64,000 nucleotides of DNA, taken from NCBI GenBank assembly GCA_963712655.1, contig CAVQIT010000008.1:310001-374000 (forward strand), in the 5' to 3' direction. The notes below the pieces were generated by a model that saw only the letters and a list, made by a program, of their open reading frames with translations, did not search any database and was not told the DNA's origin. Source of the DNA: Pollutimonas sp963712655. Lineage in GTDB: Bacteria > Pseudomonadota > Gammaproteobacteria > Burkholderiales > Burkholderiaceae_B. The translations under genes and the position numbers were made by a program. Shown piece after piece: positions 46,383 to 54,419 of the stretch (its first letter is position 1; the number at the start of each line of letters is the position of its first letter).

Positions 46383-47027
46383 ATGTTTGATCTGCTCGAA
46401 TCGACGCTTGCCGGCACGCACGATACCCTGGGCGAACAAGCTTGTGTTTTGCATGGATTCGCGCTGCCTTATATAGAGGAGCTGCTGCCCGCGGTAGCGC
46501 TTATCCAGGAGACCTCGCCATTTCGCCATATGACCACGCCAGGCGGGTACGCCATGTCGGTGGCCTTGACCAATTGCGGCGCGCTGGGCTGGACGACCGA
46601 CCGGCATGGCTATCGGTATACCGGACAAGATCCGCAATCCGGGCAGCCCTGGCCGCCGATGCCCGCGGTCTTCATGCGCCTGGCCCGCGCGGCGGCGGAA
46701 AAGGCCGGATTCCCGCATTTCGAGCCGGACGCCGGCCTGGTCAACCGTTATCTGCCGGGCTCGCGCATGGCGCTGCACCAGGACAAGAACGAAAAGGATT
46801 TCAGCGCTCCCATCGTCTCGATATCGCTCGGCATACCGGCAATGTTTCTTTTCGGCGGACACGAGCGCGGCGCCAAGGCCCAACGCGTGCCGCTCTTTCA
46901 TGGCGATGTCGCCGTCTGGGGCGGCGTGGACCGCTTGCGCTATCATGGCGTCATGCCGCTCAAAGAAGAGGACCATCCCTTGCTGGGTGCCCAACGCATC
47001 AACATCACCTTGCGCAAAGCCGGCTGA
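46383..47027 (+). CDS. alkB: Alpha-ketoglutarate-dependent DNA dioxygenase AlkB
   Basis: 214 residues. AlkB removes methyl groups from 1-methyladenine and 3-methylcytosine by oxidation. Metal ligands are visible in MALHQDKNE (HxD) and RLRYHGVMPL (His), with the 2OG-binding Arg pair in RINITLRKAG. NRYLPGSRM precedes the HxD, as in the family. The glycosylase gene starts 1 bp after its stop region. Confidence 0.95.
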   Translation: MFDLLESTLAGTHDTLGEQACVLHGFALPYIEELLPAVALIQETSPFRHMTTPGGYAMSVALTNCGALGWTTDRHGYRYTGQDPQSGQPWPPMPAVFMRLARAAAEKAGFPHFEPDAGLVNRYLPGSRMALHQDKNEKDFSAPIVSISLGIPAMFLFGGHERGAKAQRVPLFHGDVAVWGGVDRLRYHGVMPLKEEDHPLLGAQRINITLRKAG

Positions 47028-47028
47028 T

Positions 47029-47664
47029 ATGGCGTCGACCAGCGTAATTTACCGGCAAGCCGAAGCCTTCCTGGCCAAGCTCGATGCGGACTGGGCCAGG
47101 CATATTGCGTCTGTCGGGCCATGCCTGCATGCGGCCAGGCCCGCGCGGGAACCCTACGAGGCTCTGCTGCGGGCCGTCGCCTACCAGCAACTGCATGCCA
47201 AGGCCGGCGATGCCATTGTCGGGCGGCTGTTGGCCCTGTATCCCGGTGCAAGCTTTCCATCGCCGCGGCAACTGCTGGATACCGATCCCGAATCGCAGCG
47301 GCGTTGCGGCTTTTCGGCAAACAAGCTGGCCACGATACGCGGCATCGCGCAGGCCGCGCTCGATGGCATTGTGCCGACGCGCGCACAGGCCCTGGAGATG
47401 ACTGACGAACAGATTATCGAACGCCTGGTCTCGCTGCGCGGCGTGGGCCGCTGGACAGTCGAAATGCTGTTGATCTACACCCTGGAACGCTGCGACATAC
47501 TGCCTGCGGACGACTTCGGTGTGCGCGAAGGCTTTCGCCGGATGAAGGGCTTGGAAACCGCGCCCACCCGCAAGGAAATAGCGACGCTGGGACAGGCGTG
47601 GAGCCCATACCGGACCATAGCCGCCTGGTACTTGTGGCGCATGCCGGCGCCGGCGCGCCGATAA
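47029..47664 (+). CDS. DNA-3-methyladenine glycosylase II (AlkA-like)
   Basis: 211 residues of the HhH-GPD superfamily. QQLHAKAGDAI, the hairpin-helix SLRGVGRWTVEMLLIYTL and the catalytic-Asp segment ILPADDFGVREGF are present. It removes alkylated purines such as 3-methyladenine. The short form lacks the E. coli AlkA N-terminal domain, as is common. Last gene of the operon; ada follows with its own promoter. Confidence 0.92.
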   Translation: MASTSVIYRQAEAFLAKLDADWARHIASVGPCLHAARPAREPYEALLRAVAYQQLHAKAGDAIVGRLLALYPGASFPSPRQLLDTDPESQRRCGFSANKLATIRGIAQAALDGIVPTRAQALEMTDEQIIERLVSLRGVGRWTVEMLLIYTLERCDILPADDFGVREGFRRMKGLETAPTRKEIATLGQAWSPYRTIAAWYLWRMPAPARR

Positions 47665-47668
47665 TCGA

Positions 47669-47717
47669 ATTTGACCGCAAGAGCCAGAGTGTCCCCTGGG
47701 ACGAAACCCTCTACAGT
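47669..47717 (+). promoter_or_regulatory. Predicted Ada-type promoter of ada
   Basis: ATTTGACCGCAAGAG followed by CCAGAGTGTCCCC, 24 of 28 bases identical to the motif at 45543, with TACAGT at 47712-47717 as a -10 element at the same 43-bp distance. Likely autoregulatory site. Confidence 0.65.
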
Positions 47718-47749
47718 GGACTCATCGCTTGATCAACCGGGATAACGCC

Positions 47750-48832
47750 ATGAAAACCGAACCTCGCCGCCGCAGCGGCCGACCCGCGGCCATTGAACAG
47801 GATCCGCGCTGGGCCGCTGTCCTGGCGCGCGATCCCGCCGCCGACGGAAGCTTCGTCTATGCCGTCAAAACCACCGGCGTGTATTGCCAACCCAGCAGTC
47901 CATCGCGACGCCCCAAGCCGGAGAATGTCGAGTTTTTCGAGACGGCGCAAGCCGCTCGCGCGGCAGGCTACCGGCCCAGCCGGCGGGCCGCCGCGGACCG
48001 CACAGCGGTCGCCGCCCATCATGCCGCACTGGTTGGCGCGGCATGCAAGCATATCGAGACGGCCCAGGCCATGCCCACGCTTCATGAACTGGCGGAGCAA
48101 GCGCGCATGAGCCCCTATCATTTCCATCGCGTATTCAAGTCCGCCACAGGCCTGACCCCGAAAGCCTACGCCGACGCGCATCGCGCATCCAGGATGCGCG
48201 CCAGGCTAGGCCGCAACGACTCCATCACCGACGCGATCTACGACGCCGGATTCAATTCCAATAGCCGTTTCTACGAGGCGTCCAGCCGCATGCTGGGCAT
48301 GCGGCCGAAGGACTATCGCGCGGGCGGCGCGAATGCCGATATCCGTTTCGCGATAGGGGAATGCTCGCTGGGCTCCATACTCGTTGCGCAAAGCGAACGC
48401 GGCGTCTGCGCCATTTTAATGGGCGATGATCCCGGCCAGTTGGCGCACGACCTGCAAGACCGCTTTCCCAACGCCAACCTGATCGGCGGCGATGCCGGCT
48501 TCGAGCAACTGGTGGCCAAGGTAGTGGGCTTTATCGAAGCGCCGGCGTTAGGCCTGGACCTGCCTTTATCAGTGCAAGGCACCGCCTTCCAGGAACGCGT
48601 ATGGCAGGCCCTGCGCGAAATCCCTGTCGGCGCAACGGCCTCTTATACCGAAATTGCCCAGCGCATAGGCATGCCCACAGCGGCTCGCGCCGTCGCCCAG
48701 GCCTGCGGCGCCAACCACCTGGCGGTCGCCATTCCCTGCCATCGGGTCGTGCGCAGCGACGGCGGCCTTTCGGGATATCGCTGGGGCGTCGAGCGCAAGC
48801 GCGCGCTGCTGGAGCGGGAAGGATCGAAGTAG
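47750..48832 (+). CDS. ada: Ada, alkylation-response regulator and O6-methylguanine methyltransferase, zinc-cysteine-poor variant
   Basis: 360 residues from MKTEPRRRSG. Three parts: an Ada N-terminal domain (1-85), an AraC-type helix-turn-helix (about 100-185, MSPYHFHRVFKSATGLTPKAYADAHR) and a C-terminal O6-methylguanine-DNA methyltransferase with active Cys330 in AIPCHRVVR. In the N-terminal domain the methyl-accepting cysteine is kept (Cys46 in TTGVYCQPSS), but the positions of the other three zinc ligands of E. coli Ada are Ser50, Ser77 and Ala80. The phosphotriester switch is therefore in doubt, although the DNA-binding and repair parts look whole. Confidence 0.93.
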   Translation: MKTEPRRRSGRPAAIEQDPRWAAVLARDPAADGSFVYAVKTTGVYCQPSSPSRRPKPENVEFFETAQAARAAGYRPSRRAAADRTAVAAHHAALVGAACKHIETAQAMPTLHELAEQARMSPYHFHRVFKSATGLTPKAYADAHRASRMRARLGRNDSITDAIYDAGFNSNSRFYEASSRMLGMRPKDYRAGGANADIRFAIGECSLGSILVAQSERGVCAILMGDDPGQLAHDLQDRFPNANLIGGDAGFEQLVAKVVGFIEAPALGLDLPLSVQGTAFQERVWQALREIPVGATASYTEIAQRIGMPTAARAVAQACGANHLAVAIPCHRVVRSDGGLSGYRWGVERKRALLEREGSK

Positions 48833-48902
48833 ACGCCGCGCTGGCGGCAGCTATTTGGCGCCCCTATCAACGGCCATATCAATCCCACCGGCTGGTGTCC
48901 GG

Positions 48903-49817
48903 TCAGGCAGCGCTGATCAGGCCATAGGCATGGCCAGCAAGCGCAATGTCCTCCAGCCCTATGCCCACCGACTTGTAAACAAAAATCTCGTCCCCGGATT
49001 CGCGCGCGACTCCCACGCCAGTCAGCACATCGGCCAGTTCCACGATTTTGTCGGCACCGATTACCCCTGCGGCGGGAAGTATCAAGTCGCCGGCTTCTTC
49101 AAGCGCTTGTTCACGCCATTCCACAACTATCGCCTTCGCCCTTTTAAGCACATCATCGTCAAGCTCCCGAGTGTGAGGCAGGCTTGATCCTATGGCGGCA
49201 ATAAACGCGCCGCGCCGCAGCGACATTCCCTTGAACAATGGAGTGGGCGAACGAGATGCCGTCACAATGATGTCCGAATTTGCCGCCGCTACCTCGGGAT
49301 CAACCATGCGCACATTCACCCCGCTGGCCAATTGCAGCCGCTGGACAAGATCGGGCGATGCATAAGGGTCGCTCACCAAAATCTCATTCACAGGGAATTC
49401 CGCCGCAAGCTGTATTGCATGCTCGAAACCCTGGACACCCGCGCCAAAGATTCCAAGGGACTTGGCATCCGGACGCGCCAGGCGCTTCGCGGCAAGCACG
49501 GAACAAGCCGCTGTTCTGATGCGGGTTATTGCGCCCGCATCGAACGTAGCCAAAGGCCGACCGTCGATAGCCGAAAACAGCAAAATGACGAAGGTGAACC
49601 GACCCTCTATGGTGGTGTATACCTTCGCGCCCGCCACCCCCTGGTCGGGAATGACCGCCCCAAGTGTGGAAAGCTTGACACCGCCGGCCTGAGTTCGTAT
49701 CCGCTTCTGCATAGCGGCGCCGCCCTTGGCATAGCTGGAGAATGCCGCCAGCAAAACCTCTCGCGCATCCTGCGCGGTGACAACAGCGTCAACCATTTGA
49801 TCAGAAATATGCAGCAT
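48903..49817 (-). CDS. Ornithine cyclodeaminase / mu-crystallin family protein
   Basis: 304 residues. NAD(P)-binding Rossmann enzyme of the family that includes ornithine and other amino acid cyclodeaminases, ketimine reductases and opine-type dehydrogenases. Marks: GAKVYTTIEGRFTFVILLFSAIDGRPLATFDAGAITRIRTAA, LGIFGAGVQGFEHAIQLA and IVTASRSPTPLF. True substrate unknown. Last gene of the ferredoxin transcript (50773 to 48903) in the HDO module; a ketimine or cyclic imine reductase role would fit a pathway acting on an amine or amino acid. Confidence 0.88.
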   Translation of the reverse strand: MLHISDQMVDAVVTAQDAREVLLAAFSSYAKGGAAMQKRIRTQAGGVKLSTLGAVIPDQGVAGAKVYTTIEGRFTFVILLFSAIDGRPLATFDAGAITRIRTAACSVLAAKRLARPDAKSLGIFGAGVQGFEHAIQLAAEFPVNEILVSDPYASPDLVQRLQLASGVNVRMVDPEVAAANSDIIVTASRSPTPLFKGMSLRRGAFIAAIGSSLPHTRELDDDVLKRAKAIVVEWREQALEEAGDLILPAAGVIGADKIVELADVLTGVGVARESGDEIFVYKSVGIGLEDIALAGHAYGLISAA

Positions 49818-49847
49818 CGATTATTCCCTGTCTACATTAATGAGGCG

Positions 49848-50126
49848 TTACCACGATACTTTTATATCGCCATTGACAAATGTTTGGCAGGCCATTCGAT
49901 AGCCACTATCGAAATCCTCCTGCTTCAAGTGTTTACGCTCTTTCGGCTTGATGGCATCTGTGTGCTCTATACCCTCTTCTATACGGCACTTACAGGTTCC
50001 GCAAAGCCCGCCACCGCATTTGAATGGGATTCCTCCTTTTTCCCTGAGGGAAACACGCAGCAGATTGCTGTTTTCCGGAGCAGACACCACCATTGCGCCG
50101 TTGCTGATAAAAGTGATTTGAACCAT
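49848..50126 (-). CDS. Plant-type [2Fe-2S] ferredoxin 1 of the HDO module
   Basis: 92 residues from MVQITFISNG. The cluster ligands are clear: FKCGGGLCGTCKC (C-x5-C-x2-C) and MACQTF for the fourth Cys. It starts 8 bp after the 104-residue protein. With ferredoxin 2 and the reductase at 51288 it can form an electron chain to the diiron oxidase encoded nearby. Confidence 0.9.
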   Translation of the reverse strand: MVQITFISNGAMVVSAPENSNLLRVSLREKGGIPFKCGGGLCGTCKCRIEEGIEHTDAIKPKERKHLKQEDFDSGYRMACQTFVNGDIKVSW

Positions 50127-50134
50127 AACGAGTT

Positions 50135-50449
50135 TTACCTTGCCCCATGCGTAATGGGGTACTGAATCAACGAGGCATCGATGCCTCCGAATTTCGTCAA
50201 ATGCCACAGTTCTTTGCGAGCCAGCTCGATAGACTCGAATTTATCCAGGAATTTAGACGGCACATGGTTCACAACATAAGGCGGCTGATCCTCCACAATA
50301 CGGATCTTTATGTCGGCATCAAGACTGGCAATCTGGAAAATCGCCCTGACCTTGCCGCAAAACCGATACTCGTAAGCTTCGACAATAGCGAGAGTATTTC
50401 CGGCCTCAGTATGAAACTGCCCCGGCTTGCTGGTAAGAATTATGTACAT
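50135..50449 (-). CDS. Uncharacterised protein between two ferredoxins
   Basis: 104 residues, not recognised as a named family. No signal peptide or membrane helix; an alpha/beta fold is likely from the alternating pattern. Visible conserved-looking parts are MYIILTSKPGQF, VEAYEYRFCGKVRAIFQIA, the V(N)HVPSKFLDKF segment and ELWHLTKFGG. Only one Cys, so no Fe-S cluster by itself. It is placed tightly between two ferredoxin genes, suggesting an accessory or effector component of the electron chain or of the oxidase. Function unknown. Confidence 0.75.
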   Translation of the reverse strand: MYIILTSKPGQFHTEAGNTLAIVEAYEYRFCGKVRAIFQIASLDADIKIRIVEDQPPYVVNHVPSKFLDKFESIELARKELWHLTKFGGIDASLIQYPITHGAR

Positions 50450-50479
50450 AACATCCTTTTGCAGTCAGACGGCATTGCC

Positions 50480-50773
50480 CTATGCTTCCTGAGTCAACTC
50501 AATATCGTGCGTCAGCCATAACTGGCATGCAAGGCGATAACCGTCGTTGACCAGATCGCCAAGTTGCTTTTTTTCTTTCCAATTCACCGGCGGCAAGTGT
50601 TCCGCGCCGGCAATGATGCGGCATGCGCATTTGGCGCACTTTCCCATCCCGCATTCATATTTCAGGTTGGGGTAGGGAAACTGTTTGATGCCGGCGCGCA
50701 CGACAAGATTGGTGTTGTCCTTCACCACCTCCTTGAAGGTCTGGCCTGCTTTATGAAATACGACAGTAGGCAT
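50480..50773 (-). CDS. Plant-type [2Fe-2S] ferredoxin 2 of the HDO module
   Basis: 97 residues. Cluster motif YECGMGKCAKCAC (C-x5-C-x2-C) and LACQLW for the fourth Cys. First gene of a four-gene transcript (ferredoxin 2, 104-residue protein, ferredoxin 1, cyclodeaminase). A GTATAC palindrome lies about 45 bp upstream. Confidence 0.9.
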   Translation of the reverse strand: MPTVVFHKAGQTFKEVVKDNTNLVVRAGIKQFPYPNLKYECGMGKCAKCACRIIAGAEHLPPVNWKEKKQLGDLVNDGYRLACQLWLTHDIELTQEA

Positions 50774-51050
50774 CTGGTTGGCTCACAATAGTAGGCGGAA
50801 GCAATTAAAGTATTCTGTATACATTTTATTTTGATAAAAATTGATAAATATCTGAATGGCTGATAGGCACGCTCAGTTATGAAAACCCAGGAAAATTTCT
50901 TTAAATAGCTAATTTATAACGAGAAATATAGGAATGACATGCAAGCCATCGCTCCCGTGCACCAAAAAACCAAGGGAAAACCCTTGGTGAATACCAATTT
51001 GCCTTGTATAATTAATTCAATAACTTACCCAAATGCAATAGATAAATACC
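50774..51050. promoter_or_regulatory. AT-rich promoter region of the ferredoxin operon
   Basis: This AT-rich stretch upstream of ferredoxin 2 holds the palindrome TGTATACA (50816-50823) as a probable operator. No gene is supported within it. The less certain small gene at 51051 begins on the other strand. Confidence 0.5.
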
Positions 51051-51245
51051 ATGAGCAAAAACACTAGTCAGTATCGCCAAACGCCGGTCGGCCAACAATT
51101 GCTTCCTTATTTCGAAAACCGTGCTGAACTGCGCCGCTCGGGACCTCTGTTTCCTTTTTCCCTATCCGGGTTTTTTACCGGTCTATACCGCTTGAACAAA
51201 GACGATCACAAAAACAATGGCAAAAGGGCTTATCACGGCAGTTGA
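51051..51245 (+). CDS. Small hypothetical protein
   Basis: 64 codons: MSKNTSQYRQTPVGQQLLPYF, then a short hydrophobic LFPFSLSGFFTGLYRL and a basic tail KDDHKNNGKRAYHGS. No family recognised, no strong ribosome site. It is the only plus-strand frame in the module between two minus transcripts. It may be a real small protein or chance. Confidence 0.3.
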   Translation: MSKNTSQYRQTPVGQQLLPYFENRAELRRSGPLFPFSLSGFFTGLYRLNKDDHKNNGKRAYHGS

Positions 51246-51287
51246 CCGCGCCATTACCGCGGGATAGCCTTTTCGCTTGCTTGATCG

Positions 51288-52304
51288 CTACACGGCAGTC
51301 AGCGACTGATGCTGGAAAATGAAACTATCCGAATACATGTAATCCAGGTTGGCTCCGCGTTGCGGCAACAAGGATTTTGCGTCGGCAATCATGCCTGGCG
51401 AACCGCAGAGATAAATGGCATGTTCGGATAAGTCATCGAAATCTTGCATCACGGCCTGTTGCACATACCCTCGACGTCCTTGCCACAGGGAAGACGCGCG
51501 CGACAGCACCGGCACAAAGTTGAATTCGTACAGCCGGCCTGCCCAGGATTCGATTACATCGCGTAAATACAAGTCTTCTTCGCTGCGCATGCCCCAATAC
51601 AACCATACCGGCGGGCAGTCATCATTGTCCAAAAGCGACTCCAGGATCGCTTTGATCGGGGCAAGCCCGGTGCCTGTAGCCATCATTACCATCGGACGCC
51701 AATCGGCCTCGTGAAAACAGAAAGTGCCCAACGGGATTTCTATCCGCATGGCGGCGCCTTTCAACAAACGGCCCAGCAGGCGATCGGTAAAGTAGCCGCC
51801 TTCAATGCGCCGAATATGCAAGTCGACCAGATTGCCTGGCCGTGCCGGCGCAGCCATGGAAAAACTGCGCGACACGCCGTTTTCGAGCAAGATGTTCATG
51901 TACTGGCCAGGGCGATAATCCAGAACCGGCCCGGCCGGCAGTTGCAGGGTCAGACGCGCGATATCCGCCGACAAATGCTCAATCGACTCTACACAGACAT
52001 CGACACATTGAGCCTCGGCAAACTCCAGGCCTTTGCCGGCCGCGCTTATCGTCAGATCGGTAGCGGGCCTGGCCTGGCAAGCCAGCGCATAACCCTGGCA
52101 GTGCTCTTGCTCGGTCAGCCCCATGGGGAAATCCTCGTAGCGCACCGAACCGGCAACCACCTTTATACGGCACGTGCCGCAACCGCCGAACTGGCATTCA
52201 TGGGGCATCTTGATGCCGGCACGAAAGGCGGCGTCCAGAACGGACTCGTCCTGTTCAACCTGGAAGGTTTCGTCGCGCTCCAAAATCCGTACTTGATAAG
52301 ACAT
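51288..52304 (-). CDS. Ferredoxin-type [2Fe-2S] NAD(P)H reductase
   Basis: 338 residues from MSYQVRILER. An N-terminal plant-type ferredoxin (HECQFGGCGTCRI and LACQAR, residues 1-90) is fused to a flavin reductase: RPGQYMNI, SRSFSMAAPA (FAD), MMATGTGLAPIKAIL (NAD) and YLCGSPGMI. This is the class of reductase serving Rieske and diiron oxygenases (BenC, XylA type). It follows HbpS by 34 bp and probably feeds electrons to the HDO through the ferredoxins. Confidence 0.92.
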   Translation of the reverse strand: MSYQVRILERDETFQVEQDESVLDAAFRAGIKMPHECQFGGCGTCRIKVVAGSVRYEDFPMGLTEQEHCQGYALACQARPATDLTISAAGKGLEFAEAQCVDVCVESIEHLSADIARLTLQLPAGPVLDYRPGQYMNILLENGVSRSFSMAAPARPGNLVDLHIRRIEGGYFTDRLLGRLLKGAAMRIEIPLGTFCFHEADWRPMVMMATGTGLAPIKAILESLLDNDDCPPVWLYWGMRSEEDLYLRDVIESWAGRLYEFNFVPVLSRASSLWQGRRGYVQQAVMQDFDDLSEHAIYLCGSPGMIADAKSLLPQRGANLDYMYSDSFIFQHQSLTAV

Positions 52305-52338
52305 GCCTTTCGCTCCGCAGCCGCACAACTGATATTTG

Positions 52339-52818
52339 CTATTTCTTGATATCGGCTTGCACTAGAACCGTCATGCCTTTATCGGCCAGCATATCGGCCA
52401 AAGCTTGCAAACCGGCCAATCCGGCCTTGGTGTCCTGCTCTCCGTTGCCGCCGCTAAGGCCAATTCCTCCAATCACTTCGTTGTCCACAACGATAGGAAA
52501 ACCGCCGACAAAGGCCGCGAATTTTCCTTCAAAGGAAAGCTGGATCCCGAAAGCCTCATTGCCAGGCAACGCCGGACCATTCGGAGGCGTCGTGAACAGG
52601 TGCGTGGAGCGCTTGTGCCCGGCGGCGGTGAACGCCTTGTTCCAGGCGATTTGGGGGCCAGTGATCCTGGCTCCATTCATGCGCTCCAGGACAATAGGAA
52701 AACCTCCCTCGTCCACTACGCATATGGTTTCCAGCACATTGATTTCTTTAGACTTGGCCACCGCGGCATTGACCATGGCGCGTGCTTCTTCCAACTCAAG
52801 GCGAACTGTTTTCTTCAT
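52339..52818 (-). CDS. GlcG/HbpS family (DUF336) protein
   Basis: 159 residues with the family pattern: EEARAMVNAAVAKSKEINV, ICVVDEGGFPIVLERMNGAR, KAFTAAGHKRSTHLF and the Gly-rich end GGFPIVVDNEVIGGIGLSGGNGEQD. Some members bind heme (HbpS) or cofactors; the general role is not clear. No signal peptide. It lies in the same direction as ALDH and HDO but after a predicted terminator. Confidence 0.88.
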   Translation of the reverse strand: MKKTVRLELEEARAMVNAAVAKSKEINVLETICVVDEGGFPIVLERMNGARITGPQIAWNKAFTAAGHKRSTHLFTTPPNGPALPGNEAFGIQLSFEGKFAAFVGGFPIVVDNEVIGGIGLSGGNGEQDTKAGLAGLQALADMLADKGMTVLVQADIKK

Positions 52819-52841
52819 GCTTATTCCTGCTGATAATCGTT

Positions 52842-52876
52842 AAAAAGGCCGGCTCTCGAAAGGAACAGCCGGCTTC
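52842..52876 (-). terminator. Predicted intra-module terminator between ALDH and HbpS
   Basis: Read on the minus strand AGCCGGCTGTTCC forms a stem with AGAGCCGGC (seven perfect pairs, AGCCGGC/GCCGGCT), followed by CTTTTTA. It falls between the aldehyde dehydrogenase and the HbpS gene and could lower expression of the downstream pair. Confidence 0.5.
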
Positions 52877-52886
52877 CGGGCTTGCG

Positions 52887-54347
52887 CTATGCCGCCCGGT
52901 ATACCGTTTTGGTCTGGGTATAGAATTCCAGCCCGACGCGACCCGACTCCCGGAACGTCGATGTGCTGGAACGCTTCAAGCCGCCGAACGGCGCATTGAT
53001 CAAGTTCCCGGTTGTGGTCCGGTTGATCTTCACCGTGCCCGACTGTATATCGTGGGCGAAGCGCTGCGCATAGTCCGCATTTTTTGTGGCGATTGCGGCT
53101 GACAAGCCATATTCCGTGTCATTTGCCTTGGCAATAGCATCGTCATAGCCGGCGACTTCAATAATGGCGATAACTGGGCCGAAAATTTCTTCTTTGGCGA
53201 TTCTCATGTCCTGGGTAACGCCGGTGAAAATAGCCGGAGTCACATAGAACCCATGCTCGAACTCTTCGCCGACCAGGCGGTCGCCGCCGATCAGGTGCGT
53301 TGCTTCGCTTTTGCCTATGGCCACATACGTTAAAACGCTCTCGAGCTGATCACGGGTGGCAAGCGGGCCCAGGTCAAAACCGCCATGCAGGCCATTGCCC
53401 AGCGTCAACGCCCCTACACGCGCAATTAGCTTTTCGGTAAACGCCGCCATGATGGGTGACTCGACCAGCACCCGGCTTGTGCCGGTGCAGGCTTGGCCGC
53501 TAAGTGAAAAGCCGCCCTTGATAGTCAGGTCGACCGCCTTGTCCAGATCGGCATCCGCCAGCACGATCAATGGGTTTTTCCCTCCCAATTCCATCTGCGT
53601 GCGCGTGCCCATGCCGACAGAGCGATAAATATGTTCGCCGGCAGCCGTCGACCCGGTAAAAGAAATGGCCTTGACCTCTTTGGACTCGGTAATCGTTTTC
53701 CCCACAGCCGAGGCGCGGCCTGTAATGAAATTCAGTACTCCCGCTGGTATGCCGGCCTTGGCGAAGGCTTCTACCAAGCGATAACCGCTCAACGGCGCAT
53801 CGGTGGAGGGTTTGAAAACAACCGTGTTGCCGGTAATCAAAGCCGGCGCAATCTTCCTGGATGGGATCGAAATGGGAAAATTCCAAGGAGCGATAACCGT
53901 AACAACCCCCAGCGGTTCACGCTGGCTGTAAACAAGCATGTCCGGATCGTCGTTGGGAAAAACTTCGCCAGTGAACGACTGGCCTTCCACAGCATAGAAG
54001 CGTATTGTCTGCGCCGAACGCATGACTTCGTCTTTGCTTAAATTGAGTGCCTTGCCTTCTTCGCGGGTTAATTCCTCGGCGATTTGCGACGCGTTCGCCT
54101 CCAGATAGTCCGCGGCGTCGAACAGTATCTTGGCCCGCTTGGAGATAGGCATTTTCCTCCAGGCAGCAAACGCATCTTGCGCCGCCTGTACCGCTCGGGC
54201 GGCATCGGCGGCGCCGGACGCCTGGAAGCTTCCGACGACATCGCGCGTATCGGCCGGGTTGGTGTTCTGGTAAGTATCGCCGGCGACGCATGAAACCCAT
54301 TCGCCCCCGATGTAATTCTGAAATACTTGATGCGTTAAGTCTTGCAC
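52887..54347 (-). CDS. NAD(P)-dependent aldehyde dehydrogenase
   Basis: 486 residues. VIAPWNFPISIPSRKIAPALITGNTVVFKPS (cofactor), the catalytic Glu in QMELGGKNPLIV and catalytic Cys in GQACTGTSR, then EEIFGPVI. The overall pattern resembles alpha-ketoglutarate semialdehyde and succinate semialdehyde dehydrogenases (KGSADH-like), so an omega-semialdehyde acid may be its substrate. It follows the HDO gene by 72 bp, so it likely oxidises an aldehyde made by it. Confidence 0.93.
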   Translation of the reverse strand: MQDLTHQVFQNYIGGEWVSCVAGDTYQNTNPADTRDVVGSFQASGAADAARAVQAAQDAFAAWRKMPISKRAKILFDAADYLEANASQIAEELTREEGKALNLSKDEVMRSAQTIRFYAVEGQSFTGEVFPNDDPDMLVYSQREPLGVVTVIAPWNFPISIPSRKIAPALITGNTVVFKPSTDAPLSGYRLVEAFAKAGIPAGVLNFITGRASAVGKTITESKEVKAISFTGSTAAGEHIYRSVGMGTRTQMELGGKNPLIVLADADLDKAVDLTIKGGFSLSGQACTGTSRVLVESPIMAAFTEKLIARVGALTLGNGLHGGFDLGPLATRDQLESVLTYVAIGKSEATHLIGGDRLVGEEFEHGFYVTPAIFTGVTQDMRIAKEEIFGPVIAIIEVAGYDDAIAKANDTEYGLSAAIATKNADYAQRFAHDIQSGTVKINRTTTGNLINAPFGGLKRSSTSTFRESGRVGLEFYTQTKTVYRAA

Positions 54348-54419
54348 TGTCTGATTTCCTGAAAACCTGGTGTACTGCCGGCCGTTCGGCGCAAAAGAGC
54401 CTGTCAGCCCGGGAATGAA

